DNA of 16,446 nucleotides, from the NCBI GenBank assembly GCA_035553895.1, contig DATMJI010000179.1:1-16446 (forward strand), read 5' to 3'. The translations under genes were made by a program, and so were the position numbers. Below the pieces are notes generated by a model. The model was not told the origin of the DNA, did not search any database, and saw only the letters and a list, made by a program, of their open reading frames with translations. This DNA comes from JADDRA01 sp035553895. Its GTDB lineage: Bacteria; Actinomycetota; Acidimicrobiia; Acidimicrobiales; CADCSY01. Each line of letters starts with the position of its first letter. The stretch's first letter is position 1. This document shows positions 1 to 5,646 of the stretch, one piece after another.

Positions 1-211
1 GTTCAGGAGCGGTGCTGGCAGGCGGGGGCGGGGCCTCGGTGACGGTCGGGCCCGGTGCCGGTGCCCCGGTCTCCACCGCGACCGCCGCCGGGGCCAGCGG
101 CTGGCCCCGATGCATCACCAGGTCGGTCGGGCCGGCCGAGCAGGCCGAGGCCACGACGAGACCGGCCAGGGTCAGCGAGGAGCGGCGCCGATGGAGGTGA
201 CGGTGGGCCAT
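1..211 (-). CDS. Putative lipoprotein, N-terminal part (runs off left edge)
   Basis: An open frame starts at ATG 211-209 and runs off the left edge without a stop, giving 70 codons. The N-terminus has a basic stretch (HRHLHRRR), a short hydrophobic segment (LTLAGLVVASAC) and a cysteine at residue 24 preceded by Ala-Ser-Ala. That resembles a lipoprotein signal peptide, although Ala rather than Leu at -3 makes the lipobox weak. After the cysteine the chain is Ala/Pro/Thr-rich and low in complexity (a PPPP run near residue 63), as in an extracytoplasmic linker. The start lies 13 bp after the sortase stop on the same strand, so the two are probably co-transcribed. The visible part does not identify a family. 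A sortase substrate or a cell-wall enzyme with an extended N-terminal linker are both possible, and the deciding C-terminus is outside the window. Confidence 0.55.
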   Translation of the reverse strand, partial: MAHRHLHRRRSSLTLAGLVVASACSAGPTDLVMHRGQPLAPAAVAVETGAPAPGPTVTEAPPPPASTAPE

Positions 212-224
212 CGCCCGCGCGTAG

Positions 225-887
225 TCAGGCTCCGGAGGCGGTGGCCGTCGCCTGGGGGGCAGCCGGTTGCGACGCGGCCTGGTCGAGGGCGAGGCGGGTG
301 ACCCAGCGGTACTTGGCCGATCCCGGAGGGTGGCAGGCGAAGAGGGTGGCGGTGGGCTCGACTGTCTGGTCGGTGATCCACATGGCGGTGTCGGGTACGA
401 CCTCCGAGCCGGTGACCCGGTACACCCACCGGGAGCCGTCCATGGTGAAGATGACCTCGTCGCCCGGCTGGAGCGAGTCGAGGTGGCGGAAGGGCTTGGT
501 GCGGGTGGTGCGGTGCCCGGCCACCACCACGTTGCCGGGCTGGCCGGGCAGGGCCGTGCCCGGCCAGTGGCTCGGTCCCCGGTTGATGTACTTCATCTCG
601 ATGCCCTGGTGGAGGGCGACGTCGAGGCCCAGGCGGGGGATCTCGATGCCGCCGATGGCGCTGTCGTCCTCGGCGGCCACGGCCACGGCCACGGGCGCCG
701 CCCGCAGCAGGTCCGGAACGGCGTCTTCGACCGGCTGGTCGACCACGCCGGCGGCCTGCACCCCGAGGTTGCTGGCCACCAGGGCGGCCAGGCAGCCCAA
801 CCAGCGCAGCCGGCGCCGGTGACGCCGCGCCCGCCGGGCCCGGACCCAGGCGGGCGGGTCGGGGCGATCGACCGGAGCCGGGGGCAT
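225..887 (-). CDS. Class E-like sortase
   Basis: The 220-aa product looks like a membrane-anchored cysteine transpeptidase that links secreted proteins to the cell wall or to each other. It has an Arg-rich cytoplasmic N-terminus (about 15-29), one transmembrane segment (about 28-48), a linker, then a sortase beta-barrel. The catalytic set is visible: His125 in AGHRTT, Cys185 in TLFACHP and Arg194 in KYRWV. The PFRHLDSLQPGD stretch and the C-H-P-x-x-S signature are typical of class E sortases from high-G+C actinobacteria, which usually recognise LAxTG-like signals. No such substrate is visible here. A GTG at 893 is an alternative start, but ATG 887 sits 6 nt after a TAACAT -10 element and is preferred as a leaderless start. 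The gene is divergent from the ATP-grasp operon and followed by a putative lipoprotein gene. The family call is firm; the subclass is less so. Confidence 0.9.
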   Translation of the reverse strand: MPPAPVDRPDPPAWVRARRARRHRRRLRWLGCLAALVASNLGVQAAGVVDQPVEDAVPDLLRAAPVAVAVAAEDDSAIGGIEIPRLGLDVALHQGIEMKYINRGPSHWPGTALPGQPGNVVVAGHRTTRTKPFRHLDSLQPGDEVIFTMDGSRWVYRVTGSEVVPDTAMWITDQTVEPTATLFACHPPGSAKYRWVTRLALDQAASQPAAPQATATASGA

Positions 888-893
888 GGCCAC

Positions 894-899
894 ATGTTA
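894..899 (-). promoter_or_regulatory. -10 element of the sortase gene
   Basis: The minus strand reads TAACAT, ending 6 nt before ATG 887. This suggests a leaderless sortase transcript and argues against the GTG at 893, which would start directly after the hexamer. No -35 hexamer is evident. Confidence 0.45.
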
Positions 900-933
900 C
901 GCCGATCACAAGCGGCGCCGCAGGGCGTTCAAC

Positions 934-987
934 CCCGTCTGGTGGTCCAGCGGCGCCACGGGTGGCCCGCCCTGACCACCAGATGGG
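934..987. repeat. Inverted repeat in the divergent sortase/ATP-grasp gap
   Basis: CCCGTCTGGTGGTC (934-947) pairs with GACCACCAGATGGG (974-987): ten perfect base pairs, one G.T pair and three further G-C pairs, with a 26-nt spacer. It occupies the 136-bp gap between two divergent transcription units, so it could be a regulator-binding site or a hairpin near the 5' end of either transcript. The rest of this gap is GC-rich, with repeated GCGGCGC words and nothing else recognisable. Confidence 0.45.
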
Positions 988-1029
988 CACTGCGGCGCGA
1001 GGGGCACGCCGGGATGGCAAGCTCGGAGG

Positions 1030-2610
1030 GTGGGGGACCTGCTCGACGGCTACCGGGCCGCACCCGCCTGGGACGAGATGCTCGACGGCGAGGGCAGCGC
1101 CCGGGGCCCCTACACCCTGCTTCACGACGCCCTGCGGCGCCTGTCGCCCGAGGATCTCGACGACCGCTGCGCCGCCCGCGACCGCTCCTTCCGGGACCAG
1201 GGCATCACCTTCTCCCACGCCGGCGAGGAGCGGCCCTTTCCCCTCGACCTCGTGCCCCGGGTCCTCTCGGCCGACGAGTGGGCGGCGGTGGAAGCCGGAG
1301 TGGCCCAACGGGTCCGGGCCCTGGAGGCCTTCCTGGCCGACGTCTACGGCCAGGGCGCCATCCTGGGCGACGGGGTGGTGCCCCACCGCCTGGTGTTCAG
1401 CTCGCGCCACTTCCACCGGGCGGTGCACGGTTTGGAGCCGCCCAACGGGGTGCGGGTGCACGTGGCCGGCATCGATCTGGCCCGCGACGGCGAGGGCCGG
1501 TTCTGCGTCATCGAGGACAACGTCCGCATCCCGTCGGGCATCTCCTACGTGGTCGAGAACCGCCGCACCATGTCGCGGGTCTTCCCCGAGCTATTCGCTT
1601 CGCACCGGGTCCGACCCGTCGACAGCTATCCCGCCCGCCTGCTGGAGGCCCTGCGGGCGTCGGCGGCCGCCGGTGTGGCCGATCCCACGGTCGTGGTGCT
1701 CACCCCCGGGGTCCACAACGCCGCCTACTTCGAGCACACCTTCCTGGCCCGCCAGATGGGTGTGGAGCTGGTGGAGGGCCGGGACCTGCTGTGCCGGGGG
1801 ACCGAGGTCTTCATGCGCACCACCGAGGGCGAGCAGCGGGTCGACGTGGTCTACCGGCGGGTCGACGACGACTACCTCGACCCCTTGCACTTCGGGCCCA
1901 GTTCGGTGCTGGGCTGCCCGGGCATCGTCAACGCCGCCCGGGCCGGGCGGATCACCCTGGCCAACGCCGTGGGCAACGGCGTGGCCGACGACAAGCTCAC
2001 CTACACCTACGTTCCGGCCATGATCGAGTACTACCTGGGCGAGCGGCCCCTGCTGCCCAACGTCACCACCTACCGCCTGGGCGAGCCCGACCAGCTCGAC
2101 CACGTGCTCGGCCGCCTCGACCAGCTGGTGGTCAAGCCGGTGGACGGCTCCGGCGGCCACGGGCTGGTCATGGGGCCCCAGGCCGGGGACGAGGAGCTGG
2201 CCCGGCTCCGCCGGGTGGTCACGGCCGACCCCCGGGGCTGGATAGCCCAGGAGGTGGTGTCGCTGTCGACCTCTCCCACCCAGATCGGCGACCGCCTCAG
2301 CCCCCGCCACGTCGACCTGCGGCCCTTCGCCGTCAACGACGGTGAGCGGGTGTGGGTGGTGCCCGGCGGCCTGACCCGGGTGGCGCTGCCCGAGGGCTGC
2401 CTGGTCGTCAACTCCAGCCAGGGAGGCGGCTCCAAGGACACCTGGGTGCTGGCCGCTCCGGGCCAGACCCGCACGACCTCGCCGCTGCGGGTGCCCGCCC
2501 CCGTGACCCGGGCCCAGCCCGCCGAGACGTCACCCCTCGACCCCGGTCCGGCCATCACCCAGGCCCAGCAACAGCAACAACAACAGCAGCGGGAGCGGCG
2601 GCGGTGCTGA
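1030..2610 (+). CDS. Circularly permuted ATP-grasp type 2 protein (COG2308)
   Basis: The 526-aa protein belongs to the circularly permuted ATP-grasp family (DUF404/DUF407), predicted to form peptide or amide bonds using ATP on an unknown substrate. Family landmarks are the N-terminal LLDGYRAAPAWDEM, the IEDNVRIPSG block (161-170), VYRRVDDDYLDPL (274-286), GNGVADDK (315-322) and the glycine-rich loop VVKPVDGSGGHG (367-378). A second conserved block is VDLRPFAVN (428-436). The last 45 residues are low-complexity and end in eight glutamines followed by RERRRC, which I would not expect to be part of the enzyme core. The GTG start directly follows CGGAGG with no spacing, so initiation is either leaderless or imperfectly placed; the N-terminus nonetheless matches the family. 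It is the first gene of an operon, and its stop overlaps the alpha-E start by 7 nt. The family is clear, the reaction unknown. Confidence 0.93.
   Translation: MGDLLDGYRAAPAWDEMLDGEGSARGPYTLLHDALRRLSPEDLDDRCAARDRSFRDQGITFSHAGEERPFPLDLVPRVLSADEWAAVEAGVAQRVRALEAFLADVYGQGAILGDGVVPHRLVFSSRHFHRAVHGLEPPNGVRVHVAGIDLARDGEGRFCVIEDNVRIPSGISYVVENRRTMSRVFPELFASHRVRPVDSYPARLLEALRASAAAGVADPTVVVLTPGVHNAAYFEHTFLARQMGVELVEGRDLLCRGTEVFMRTTEGEQRVDVVYRRVDDDYLDPLHFGPSSVLGCPGIVNAARAGRITLANAVGNGVADDKLTYTYVPAMIEYYLGERPLLPNVTTYRLGEPDQLDHVLGRLDQLVVKPVDGSGGHGLVMGPQAGDEELARLRRVVTADPRGWIAQEVVSLSTSPTQIGDRLSPRHVDLRPFAVNDGERVWVVPGGLTRVALPEGCLVVNSSQGGGSKDTWVLAAPGQTRTTSPLRVPAPVTRAQPAETSPLDPGPAITQAQQQQQQQQRERRRC
2566..2589 (+). 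repeat. CAG/CAA triplet tract encoding eight glutamines
   Basis: Eight consecutive CAG or CAA codons near the 3' end of the ATP-grasp gene encode QQQQQQQQ. The tract ends two bases before the GGGAG sequence that serves the next gene. It is far richer in A than its surroundings and could vary in length by whole triplets without breaking the reading frame. Confidence 0.85.
2591..2595 (+). promoter_or_regulatory. Shine-Dalgarno of the alpha-E gene
   Basis: GGGAG lies 8 nt before GTG 2604 and inside the upstream coding sequence. It fixes the alpha-E start and suggests translational coupling across the 7-nt overlap. Confidence 0.6.
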
Positions 2611-3545
2611 GCCGCATCGCCGAGTCGCTGTACTGGGTGGGGCGCTACGTGGAGCGGGCCGAGGACACGGCCCGGATCCTCGACGTCCACGTGCACCACC
2701 TCCTCGAGGACCCCGCCGTGGACCAGGAGCTGGCGTGCCGGACCCTTCTCGAGGTCATGGGCGTGACTCCGGCCGAAGGGGCGACCGACGTGGCCGCCGT
2801 CAGCCAGGCCCTGGCCTTCGCACCCGACGACCGGACGTCGATCGTCGGGGCGCTCGGGGCCGCCCGGGAGAACGCCCGGGGCGTGCGTGAGGCCATCTCC
2901 CTCGAGATGTGGGAGTGCCTCAACGCCGTCTACCTCGGGCTGCCCGACCACCTGGCCCAGGCCAACGCCGCCGGCCCCCACCTGTTCTTCCGCCACGTCA
3001 AGGAGCGCTCGGCCATGCTCGCCGGCCTGGCCGACGCCACCTTGAGCCGCGACGACGGCTGGCGCTTCCTGGTGCTGGGCCGGAGCCTGGAGCGCTTCGA
3101 CATGACCACCCGGGTGCTGGCGGCCGGATTCCGGGAGCCGTCGGGACCGAGCGAGTGGATCACCACCTTGTTGTGCTGCTCGGCCCACGAAGCCTTCCTG
3201 CGTACCTACCGGCGGGCGGTGAGCCCGGTGCTGGTGGCCGAGTTCTTGATCCTCGACCGGCTCTTCCCCCGTTCGGCCTACCACGCCCTGGAGGTGGCCG
3301 AGCGCTGCCTGGCCGAGCTGCGCCCGACCCGGGGCCGGGCCGGGCTCGAGGACGAGGCCCGGCGTATCGTCGGGCGGGCCCGCACCGAGCTCGAGTTCCG
3401 CCAGGTGGCGGAGCTGCTGAGCGATCTGCCCACCCACCTGCGGGACCTCCAGTCGGCCGGGGCCCGGGCGGGCCAGGCGGTGGCCGAACGGTTCTTCCGC
3501 CCCACCTCGGCCCTGGAGTGGAGCGCCGCCGGGGGCTGGTCGTGA
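2604..3545 (+). CDS. Alpha-E domain protein (COG2307)
   Basis: The 313-aa, largely helical protein belongs to the alpha-E family (DUF403). The signature opens the protein: LSRIAESLYWVGRYVERAED (residues 2-21). Further family-like blocks are FFRHVKERSAMLAGLADATL and the GWRFLVLGRSLERFDMTTRVL helix. Alpha-E proteins are almost always encoded next to circularly permuted ATP-grasp and transglutaminase genes, as here, but their biochemical role is undefined; a scaffold or peptide-handling partner of the ATP-grasp ligase has been proposed. The reading frame extends upstream to 2352, but GTG 2604 is chosen because the family motif starts at its second residue and a GGGAG sits 8 nt upstream. It overlaps the previous gene by 7 nt and the next by 4 nt, so the three proteins are probably made together. 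Confidence 0.93.
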   Translation: MLSRIAESLYWVGRYVERAEDTARILDVHVHHLLEDPAVDQELACRTLLEVMGVTPAEGATDVAAVSQALAFAPDDRTSIVGALGAARENARGVREAISLEMWECLNAVYLGLPDHLAQANAAGPHLFFRHVKERSAMLAGLADATLSRDDGWRFLVLGRSLERFDMTTRVLAAGFREPSGPSEWITTLLCCSAHEAFLRTYRRAVSPVLVAEFLILDRLFPRSAYHALEVAERCLAELRPTRGRAGLEDEARRIVGRARTELEFRQVAELLSDLPTHLRDLQSAGARAGQAVAERFFRPTSALEWSAAGGWS

Positions 3546-4384
3546 CCTGGCGCCTGCAGGTCCGCCACCACACCCACAACCGCTATGCCGCGCCCGTGGT
3601 CTCCTCCTACAACGAGGCCCGGATTTCCCCGCTGTCGACCCACCGCCAGATGGTCATCGACGCCCAGGTCGAGGTGGCGCCCCCCACCAGCCTCTACCGC
3701 TACTGGGACTACTGGGGCACCCTGGTCCACGCCTTCGACGTGCTCGAGCCCCACACCGAGATGAGCCTCACCGCCTCCTCGGTGGTGGAGACCTCTCTCC
3801 CACCCGAGCTCGAGCGCCAGCTGGGTTGGGACGAGATGGGCCAGCCCGACGTGGCCGATCGTCTGGGCGACCTGCTGGTGACCACCCGGCTGGTCACCGT
3901 GGGCGACGAGACCCGGGCCGTGGCTGCCTCCCTGGTCGGGCTGGACTCGCCGGCGGACGCATGCCGGGCGGCGAGCGAGTGGGTGCGCTCCCGCCTGCGC
4001 TACGAGTCCGGTACTACCACCGTCTCCAGTGACGCCACCCACGCCCTGGCCCAGGGCGCCGGCGTCTGCCAGGACTTCGCCCACCTGACCCTGGCCCTGC
4101 TACGCACGGCCGGTGTCCCCTGCCGCTACGTGTCCGGGTACCTCCACCCCCAGCCCGATGCCGCCGTGGGCGACGTGGTGGTGGGGGAGAGCCACGCCTG
4201 GATCGAGGCCTGGGTGGGCGACTGGTTGGCGCTGGATCCCACCAGCGGGGCCGACGTCGGCGAGCGCCACGTGGTGGTGGGCCGGGCCCGCGACTACGCC
4301 GACGTCACCCCCCTCAAGGGGGTGTTCCACGGCGGGCCGGCCGAGGGTCTCGACGTGGCGGTGGAGCTCACCCGCCTGGCCTAG
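3542..4384 (+). CDS. Transglutaminase-like cysteine protease (COG1305)
   Basis: The 280-aa protein has a bacterial transglutaminase N-terminal beta domain (about 1-85, opening WRLQVRHHTHNRYAAPV) and a papain-like transglutaminase core. The catalytic triad is visible: Cys176 in GVCQDFAHL, His218 in SHAWIEAWV and Asp232 in LALDPTSG. Bacterial members of this group are more often peptidases or amidases than protein cross-linkers. As the third gene of the ATP-grasp/alpha-E set it is expected to trim, hydrolyse or transfer the amide product. No signal peptide or membrane helix is present, so it acts in the cytoplasm. The start is GTG 3542, overlapping the alpha-E stop in a GTGA junction; no independent ribosome site is seen, consistent with coupling. 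Downstream lies the palindrome at 4487-4543, the likely end of the operon transcript. Confidence 0.93.
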   Translation: MTWRLQVRHHTHNRYAAPVVSSYNEARISPLSTHRQMVIDAQVEVAPPTSLYRYWDYWGTLVHAFDVLEPHTEMSLTASSVVETSLPPELERQLGWDEMGQPDVADRLGDLLVTTRLVTVGDETRAVAASLVGLDSPADACRAASEWVRSRLRYESGTTTVSSDATHALAQGAGVCQDFAHLTLALLRTAGVPCRYVSGYLHPQPDAAVGDVVVGESHAWIEAWVGDWLALDPTSGADVGERHVVVGRARDYADVTPLKGVFHGGPAEGLDVAVELTRLA

Positions 4385-4410
4385 GGACCGGGGGCCCACC
4401 CTCGCCACCT

Positions 4411-4437
4411 TTGTGGGCGCAGGTGGACCCATACGGT
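4411..4437 (+). promoter_or_regulatory. Candidate promoter for a small transcription unit
   Basis: TTGTGG (4411-4416) and TACGGT (4432-4437) are separated by 15 nt and resemble -35 and -10 hexamers. The -10 ends 6 nt before a GTG at 4444, the same geometry seen at other likely leaderless genes in this window. It lies in the 207-bp gap between convergent genes, where no promoter for a flanking gene is needed. Confidence 0.35.
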
Positions 4438-4443
4438 CCGGAC

Positions 4444-4578
4444 GTGACCAGAAAGGCGAGGCCGCGGCGCACTGGTCCCGGCGCCTCCCGAATTGGTGGT
4501 AGAAGCGGGACCGCTTCGGTCCCGCATCTACCACCAATTCGGGAAGCTCGGGCCGGGGGTGAGCCGCGGCCGGGGTGA
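4444..4578 (+). CDS. Possible 44-aa leaderless small ORF across the palindrome
   Basis: GTG 4444 opens a 44-codon frame ending in TGA 4576-4578. The predicted peptide starts MTRKARPRRTGPGASRIGG and is strongly basic in its first nine residues, with no cysteine, hydrophobic segment or recognisable domain. About 19 codons are encoded by the 27-bp palindrome (4487-4543), so that part of the sequence is constrained by DNA or RNA structure rather than necessarily by the protein. The only positive evidence is the TACGGT hexamer 6 nt upstream. A non-coding small RNA, or plain read-through into the terminator hairpin, fits the same facts. Confidence 0.22.
   Translation: MTRKARPRRTGPGASRIGGRSGTASVPHLPPIREARAGGEPRPG
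4487..4543. repeat. 27-bp near-perfect palindrome between convergent genes (bidirectional terminator?)
   Basis: The left arm 4487-4513 starts CCCGAATTGGTGGTAGAAGC. The right arm 4517-4543 is its reverse complement at 26 of 27 positions, the exception being an A/A opposition at 4504 and 4526. The loop is CTT. It lies between the convergent transglutaminase and glycosyltransferase genes, a natural place for a two-way transcription stop. It has no U-tract on either side, and the stem is much longer and more A/T-containing than a usual GC-rich terminator. A dispersed palindromic repeat of the genome is the main alternative. The remaining bases of the 4385-4591 gap show only the promoter-like hexamers described separately. 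Confidence 0.7.
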
Positions 4579-4591
4579 GCGACCGCCCCGT

Positions 4592-5605
4592 TCAGGCGGC
4601 CAGGGACTCGAAGAGCTCCAGGTGCTCGCCGACCATGCGGGCGGTGGAGAAGCGGCCCTGTGCCACCTCGGCCCGGCAGGCTGCCCGATCGAGGGTGTCG
4701 ATGCGCCCGAGGGCGTCGGCCATCTCCCCGGTACCGGCGCAGACGAAGCCGGTGCGGCCGTGGTCGACCACCTCGGGGACCGACCCTTCCCGGAAGGCGA
4801 CCACCGGCGTGCCGCAGGCCAGGGCCTCGATCATCACCATCCCGAACGGCTCGTTCCAGCGGATGGGGAACACCAGGGCCTTGGCCCCCGCCAGCAGCTC
4901 GAGTTTGTCCTTGACCCCGACCTCGCCCACGTAGCGGGTGTCGCTGGTGAGCAACGGCTCGACGTGGCGCTCGTAGTACTCGACCTCGGCCGGCTCGCGC
5001 ATCTTGGCGGCCAGCACCAGGGGCAAGCCGGCCCGGGTGGCCGCCTCGATGGCCCGGTGGGCGCCCTTCTCCGGGGTCATCCGGCCGAGGAAGAGCAGGT
5101 AACCGCCGTCGCCGTCGCCCACGGGGAAGTCGCGGGCGTCGAGGCCGTGGTGGATCACCCGGGCCACGCGGAGCTGGGGCAAGGGTTTGCACTGGGCCCG
5201 GGAGATGGCGATCAGGGGCACCCGGTCGCAGATGCGCAGGTAGGGATCGCCCAGCTCGCCGTCGAGCGGTCCGTGCAAGGTGGTGACCACCTTGAGGTCG
5301 GGGTAGCGGGCGGCGTAGGCGGGCCCGGCCATGGTGTGATCGTGGACCACGTCGAAGTCCTGCACGGCGTCGTAGGCGGCCATGACATGGCGCATCTCCG
5401 GGACCACCGAGCCCATGCGCTGGTCGGGCTCAGCCAGCGTCCACTGGGTGGGCACGGGGCACGTGGAGTCGCCGGTAGCGAAGAGCATCACCTCGTGGCC
5501 GGCCTCCTGGAAGCCGGTGGCCAGGCGGTCGACGACCAGCTCGATGCCCCCGTAGCCGTCGGGGGGGATGGCGGTCCAGGGAGGGGCGATGACCGCTATG
5601 CGCAC
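4592..5605 (-). CDS. Glycosyltransferase family 4 (GT-B fold)
   Basis: The 337-aa cytoplasmic glycosyltransferase is of the GT4 retaining group, transferring a sugar from a nucleotide-sugar donor to an acceptor that cannot be read from sequence. The N-terminal acceptor domain opens MRIAVIAPPW with the PPDGYGGIE loop (14-22). The donor domain has LFLGRMTPEKG (171-181) and the E-x7-E motif, Glu252 to Glu260 in EPFGMVMIE, followed by ALACGTPVVAFREGSVPEVV. The frame is open further upstream to 5749, but that stretch lies inside the acyl-CoA synthetase gene. GTG 5605 is chosen because it gives the canonical N-terminus; GTG 5611 and 5614 are close alternatives and no clear Shine-Dalgarno is visible. 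It follows the acyl-CoA synthetase stop by 41 nt on the same strand, so they may share a transcript, but no joint pathway is evident. Confidence 0.92.
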   Translation of the reverse strand: MRIAVIAPPWTAIPPDGYGGIELVVDRLATGFQEAGHEVMLFATGDSTCPVPTQWTLAEPDQRMGSVVPEMRHVMAAYDAVQDFDVVHDHTMAGPAYAARYPDLKVVTTLHGPLDGELGDPYLRICDRVPLIAISRAQCKPLPQLRVARVIHHGLDARDFPVGDGDGGYLLFLGRMTPEKGAHRAIEAATRAGLPLVLAAKMREPAEVEYYERHVEPLLTSDTRYVGEVGVKDKLELLAGAKALVFPIRWNEPFGMVMIEALACGTPVVAFREGSVPEVVDHGRTGFVCAGTGEMADALGRIDTLDRAACRAEVAQGRFSTARMVGEHLELFESLAA

Positions 5606-5646
5606 GTGCACCACCGCCGGACGTGGGAAATCGTCATGGTCAAAAC

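Noticed and set aside
267..2345. 692-aa plus-strand open frame across the sortase gene and the first ATP-grasp gene
   Set aside because: It is a GC-rich shadow frame, Arg/Pro/Gly-rich with no domain, overlapping two genes that carry clear catalytic motifs.
4100..4537. Mirror-image peptides (MVVDAGPKRSRFYHQFG and MVVEAGPLRSRIYHQFG) encoded on opposite strands at the palindrome
   Set aside because: The similarity is a direct consequence of the palindrome read from both strands, not evidence of two related genes.
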